Part shown: positions 60,746-64,000 of the stretch, one piece after another
Layout: the number at the start of each line of letters is the position of its first letter
How positions within the stretch are numbered: position 1 is the stretch's first letter
Source of the DNA: Nitrospira sp.
GTDB taxonomy: Bacteria > Nitrospirota > Nitrospiria > Nitrospirales > Nitrospiraceae
NCBI GenBank assembly: GCA_029194675.1
Contig: JARFXP010000002.1
Coordinates: 744,001-808,000, forward strand
Direction: 5' to 3'
Length of the DNA stretch: 64,000 bases
Notes under the pieces: model-generated
Told to the model about the DNA's origin: nothing
The model's input: the letters and a program-made list of their open reading frames with translations, nothing else
The model's database searches: none
Position numbers and translations under genes: made by a program

Positions 60746-61745
60746 CCCTCGTGTCCTCCGAACTCACGCCGCATGGCGGACAGCACTTTGTCTGCGAACT
60801 CCGCTTCCCGCGCGAGCTGAACCACTGGTAGAGCGCCGCGCTCAGGACAGGAGCGGGAACCGCCTCGTCGAGGGCGGCGTTGATGGTCCATCGTCCCTCC
60901 CGGGAGTCCGACACCCGACCGGAGAATTGAGAGAGGTCAGGACTCTCGATGAGCACACTCGAAGTGAGGTCGAGGAGCCATGACGCGATCACGCTGCCTC
61001 TGCGCCAGACCTCGGCAATGTCGGCCAGATCGAAGGTGTACCGGTAGTGATCGGGATGCCGCAGCGGAGCGGTCTCAGCATCGGGAGGCGGCGGGCGGTT
61101 TCCGACATCGGCGTGACGCAGGATGTTCAGTCCCTCCGCATAGGCCGCCATAAGGCCGTATTCGATCCCGTTGTGCACCATCTTCACGAAGTGGCCGGCA
61201 CCGCTTGCCCCACAATGCAGATAGCCCTGCTCGGCGGTGCCGCCCGCCTTTTCGCGACTCGTTGTGCGAGGAGCGGCTTTCATGCCGGGAGCCAAGGCGG
61301 CGAAGATAGGGGCGAGCCGCTCGACGATGTCCTTGTCGCCACCGATCATCAGACAAAAGCCACGGTCGAGTCCCCAGACACCTCCACTCGTCCCAACATC
61401 CACGTAGTGAATGCCTTTGGGTGACAGTTCTGTTGCGCGCCGAATGTCATCATGATAGTGGGAGTTCCCTCCGTCGATGACGATATCGTCGCGATCAAGG
61501 TGCGGAATGAGATCGCTTAATGTCCGATCCACCATGCCGGCCGGCACCATCAACCAGATGATGTGGGCCTTGGGCAGATGATGGACGAACTGTTGGAGCG
61601 AGTCGACTCCCTGCGCACCTTCCTTCACGAGCGCTTGCACGGCTTCCGGATGGATATCGTATACGACGCAGCGATGGCCGGCTCGCATCAGTCGTCGTGT
61701 CATATTTGAACCCATCCGGCCGAGTCCGATCAGTCCAAGTTCCAT
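60522..61745 (-). CDS. gnd: 6-phosphogluconate dehydrogenase, frameshifted near its end and fused to a Zwf tail
   Basis: GAGG 5 bp upstream supports the ATG at 61745. Residues 1-about 311 are a short-type (YqeC/GntZ-like) 6-phosphogluconate dehydrogenase: G-L-I-G-L-G-R-M-G-S-N-M, V-D-V-G-T-S-G-G-V-W-G, and H-F-V-K-M-V-H-N-G-I-E-Y-G with the catalytic Lys. At F-S-S-R-G the frame shifts (near 60806-60812). The normal ending, A-E-F-A-D-K-V-L-S-A-M-R-R, is present but in another frame. The read-through then enters the tail of glucose-6-phosphate dehydrogenase. The core may still fold, yet the C-terminus is abnormal. Confidence 0.75.
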   Translation of the reverse strand: MELGLIGLGRMGSNMTRRLMRAGHRCVVYDIHPEAVQALVKEGAQGVDSLQQFVHHLPKAHIIWLMVPAGMVDRTLSDLIPHLDRDDIVIDGGNSHYHDDIRRATELSPKGIHYVDVGTSGGVWGLDRGFCLMIGGDKDIVERLAPIFAALAPGMKAAPRTTSREKAGGTAEQGYLHCGASGAGHFVKMVHNGIEYGLMAAYAEGLNILRHADVGNRPPPPDAETAPLRHPDHYRYTFDLADIAEVWRRGSVIASWLLDLTSSVLIESPDLSQFSGRVSDSREGRWTINAALDEAVPAPVLSAALYQWFSSRGKRSSQTKCCPPCGVSSEDTRGKGLDPYERLLGDAMRGDPMPFARNDGVEAAWRALDPILKTTTPLYEYAPNTWGPREADGLIGGDGWQNPQRTM

Positions 61746-61803
61746 ACACACCTCTTTCTCTCGACTGCGGCAGCCAAGTCCTTCTTGGTCGCCGCTCCCT
61801 GAG

Positions 61804-63897
61804 TCAGTGTTCCCTCAGACTACTTGCCAGGCCTCGCGCACTCGCCACCTGTGTCTTGGCGACGGCCACGATCTGCTCCGGCGTAAAACCGAATTTCCGC
61901 TGCAGCTCTTTCAGCGGCGCCGAGGCCCCGAAGGTTTTCATACCTATGACGGCGCCGCCGCGCCCGGTGTATTGTGTCCACCCGAACGTCGAGGCCTGTT
62001 CCACGGCGATACGCGCGGTCACGTCGGGAGGGAGCACCAGGTCGCGATATTCTTGGCTCTGCTGTTCGAACAGTTCCCAGCAGGGCATGCTCACCACCCG
62101 AGCTTTGATGCCGTCGTCCCTCAACTGCTCAGCGGCCGCGACACAGAGCGCGACCGCGCTTCCGCTGGCCAGCAGCAACACGTCCGGAATTCCCTCACCG
62201 CCGTCGACGAGTACGTACGCTCCCTTGGCTACACCGGAGGCCGAGGCAACTTGCGTGCGATCCAGCGTCGGCAGCGCCTGTCGCGACAGGACCAACAACG
62301 CCGGTTCGTGCCTCAACTGCATGAGGATGCGCCAGGCCTCGACCACTTCGTTGGCGTCCGCCGGCCGGAGCACGAGAAGATTTGGGACGGCTCGGAGCGA
62401 CGCTAGCTGTTCGACCGGTTGATGGGTCGGGCCGTCTTCGCCCAGGCCAATCGAATCATGGGTGAAGATGTAGATGACCGGAAGCTCCATGAGCGCAGAC
62501 AGCCGGATCGCCGACCTGGCGTAATCGCTGAAAATCAGGAAGCTGGACCCGCATGGCCGGACTTTTGACAGCGAGAGCCCGTTCAGCACGGCGCCCATCG
62601 CATGCTCACGAATGCCGAAGTGGAAGTTCCGGCCTCCATATGAACTTGCTTCGAAATCTCCCGCTTTGTCGAGCGTGAGCCTGGTCTTCGTCGAGGGCGC
62701 CAGATCAGCGGAGCCGCCGATCAACCAGGGCACATGCTTGGCAATGGCGTTCAACACCTTGCTTGATGAATCCCGCGAGGCGAGCCCTTTGACGTCGGCT
62801 GGAAAAGTCGGCAGGTCTTTCTCCCATCCGTCCGGCAGGCGGCGGTGTTGCATTCGATCCAGTTGGTCGGCGAGGTCCGGAAAGCGCTGTTTGTAATCGG
62901 CGAATGTCGCCATCAAAGTCTCGCGCGCCTGATGCCCGCGCTTGCCCATCACGGTTTGGAAATGTTCGCGGACTCCGTCCGGGACCAGGAACTTGGCTTC
63001 CTCCGGCCAGCCGTAGTTGCGCTTGGTCAGCCGGATCTCCTCCTCGCCGAGGGGCTCGCCGTGCGCCGCGTGGGTGTCCTGCTTGTTGGGCGAGCCGTAG
63101 GCGATGTGACTATCCACGATGAGCAGGGTGGGCCGGTCGGTGGTGCGCCTGAACGTATTGAACGCACGGTCAAGCATCGTCAGATCATTCGCGTCGCCGA
63201 CGCGCGTGACGTTCCAACCGTAGCCGATGAAACGCGTGGCCACGTCTTCGCTGAAGACTAAGTCGGTGTGCCCTTCGATCGTGATCTTGTTGTTATCGTA
63301 GATCCAGCAGAGATTGGAGAGTTTGAGATGGCCGGCCAGCGACGCGGCTTCTCCCGACACCCCTTCCATCAGACACCCGTCGCCGCACAAGCCGTACACG
63401 TCGTACTCAAACATCCTGAAATCCGGGCGATTGAAATACTCCGCCATCCACTTGCCCGCGATGGCCATGCTGACGCTGGTCGCGACTCCCTGGCCCAGCG
63501 GGCCCGTCGTGGTCTCAATGCCGGAGGTCCACCGGTACTCCGGATGGCCCGGACACTTGCTGTCGAGCTGGCGAAAGCGCTTGATGTCGTCGAGTGTGAC
63601 CGAGAGTTCCCCCAGCGCCTCGTACTGAGGGTTGACCGCCTTGACGCCGCAGAGATGCAGCAGCGAATAGAGCAGCATAGAGGCATGGCCGTTCGATAGC
63701 ACGAAGCGATCGCGATTCGGCCAGATCGGGTCTTTAGGATCGAACCGCAGAAACCGTTGCCACAAACAATAGGCCACCGGTGCCAGCGCCATTGGCGTCC
63801 CGGGATGGCCCGAAGCGGCGGCCTGCACCGCGTCCATTGAGAGCGTGCGAATCGTGTTGATACAGAGCATGTCAAGTCGCTTGTGGTCCTGAGTCAT
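61804..63897 (-). CDS. tkt: Transketolase
   Basis: The 697-residue protein has normal transketolase length and order: TPP-binding domain with S-G-H-P-G-T-P-M-A (about 29-37), C-G-D-G-C-L-M-E-G-V (TPP motif start) and D-N-N-K-I-T-I-E-G. A pyrimidine domain follows (F-S-D-Y-A-R, I-F-T-H-D-S-I-G-L-G-E-D-G-P-T-H-Q-P, D-A-N-E-V). It exchanges two-carbon units between sugar phosphates. The start ATG follows GAGAGAGGG. It lies upstream of gnd on the same strand and is probably co-transcribed. Confidence 0.93.
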   Translation of the reverse strand: MTQDHKRLDMLCINTIRTLSMDAVQAAASGHPGTPMALAPVAYCLWQRFLRFDPKDPIWPNRDRFVLSNGHASMLLYSLLHLCGVKAVNPQYEALGELSVTLDDIKRFRQLDSKCPGHPEYRWTSGIETTTGPLGQGVATSVSMAIAGKWMAEYFNRPDFRMFEYDVYGLCGDGCLMEGVSGEAASLAGHLKLSNLCWIYDNNKITIEGHTDLVFSEDVATRFIGYGWNVTRVGDANDLTMLDRAFNTFRRTTDRPTLLIVDSHIAYGSPNKQDTHAAHGEPLGEEEIRLTKRNYGWPEEAKFLVPDGVREHFQTVMGKRGHQARETLMATFADYKQRFPDLADQLDRMQHRRLPDGWEKDLPTFPADVKGLASRDSSSKVLNAIAKHVPWLIGGSADLAPSTKTRLTLDKAGDFEASSYGGRNFHFGIREHAMGAVLNGLSLSKVRPCGSSFLIFSDYARSAIRLSALMELPVIYIFTHDSIGLGEDGPTHQPVEQLASLRAVPNLLVLRPADANEVVEAWRILMQLRHEPALLVLSRQALPTLDRTQVASASGVAKGAYVLVDGGEGIPDVLLLASGSAVALCVAAAEQLRDDGIKARVVSMPCWELFEQQSQEYRDLVLPPDVTARIAVEQASTFGWTQYTGRGGAVIGMKTFGASAPLKELQRKFGFTPEQIVAVAKTQVASARGLASSLREH

Positions 63898-64000
63898 GTT
63901 GCCCTCTCTCGTTTAATTGGCGGCGTAGCGTCGACGTCTCGATGGTTCCAGAAAGCCGAACGTTTCCGGCTAAGCAGCGCCTCAGGCTGTCGATAGCGGT

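Noticed and set aside
1..64000. Possible tRNA or rRNA genes and CRISPR arrays
   Set aside because: No regular spacer-repeat pattern, no tRNA-like cloverleaf with conserved T-loop, and no rRNA sequence were noticed; a tRNAscan or CRISPR search would be decisive.

Overview
The window reads as a chromosomal segment of a Gram-negative bacterium, most likely Nitrospira or a close relative in the Nitrospirota. This is an inference from gene content: an EPS/XrtA-type export operon with outer-membrane beta-barrel proteins, an ACT-domain malic enzyme, citrate synthase, a YdeP-type molybdopterin oxidoreductase with FdhD, CopC, and a compact glycogen and pentose-phosphate cluster. No rRNA, tRNA or CRISPR array was seen.

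Layout. (1) 1-7.6 kb: an exopolysaccharide export operon (TPR protein cut by the window edge, SLBB export protein, beta-barrel protein, Wzz/GumC co-polymerase, CpsD-like kinase, ExeA-like ATPase with TPRs, small TPR protein). (2) 7.69-10.41 kb: an IS1202/ISNCY-type element with a 17-bp target duplication, itself interrupted by an IS3-family element. (3) 10.5-25.3 kb: conserved housekeeping genes (SixA, two thymidylate-kinase paralogues coupled to Ppx/GppA, an OmpA lipoprotein, a DUF255/aldo-keto reductase fusion, malic enzyme, a J-domain protein, RNase D, an ArsC-like protein, citrate synthase, Hsp20). (4) 25.3-34.4 kb: an accessory zone with toxin-antitoxin modules, an IS200-type element, the 5' end of a group II intron, a second IS3 copy with a frameshifted transposase, a truncated IS407-type element and an IS5-family element, around a beta-helix protein and a lipoprotein. 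(5) 34.5-44.8 kb: an ankyrin lipoprotein, a PilZ protein, a two-gene copper-amine-oxidase-like unit with a P-domain, a B12-binding radical SAM enzyme next to an unrecognised protein, and a CopC locus. (6) 45-51.9 kb: fdhD and the molybdopterin oxidoreductase, a HigBA-like module, DUF2442, a CBS-domain protein and an S24 repressor, separated by gene remnants. (7) 52-64 kb: glucan and sugar-phosphate metabolism (GH15 glucoamylase, dehydrogenase, universal stress protein, response regulator, glucan phosphorylase, 6-phosphogluconate dehydrogenase, transketolase).

A recurring theme is genome decay. I find truncated or broken versions of a TonB-type receptor, two PIN-domain toxins, a pyruvate oxidase, a DUF4160 gene, a histidine kinase, glucose-6-phosphate dehydrogenase and several transposases. 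Short dispersed repeats occur next to some of them. The most interesting intact systems are the tandem Tmk-like kinases in the ppx operon (one with Arg in place of the P-loop Lys), the radical SAM/unknown-protein pair, and the split copper-amine-oxidase-like unit. All family assignments come from reading motifs by eye; none was checked against a database.
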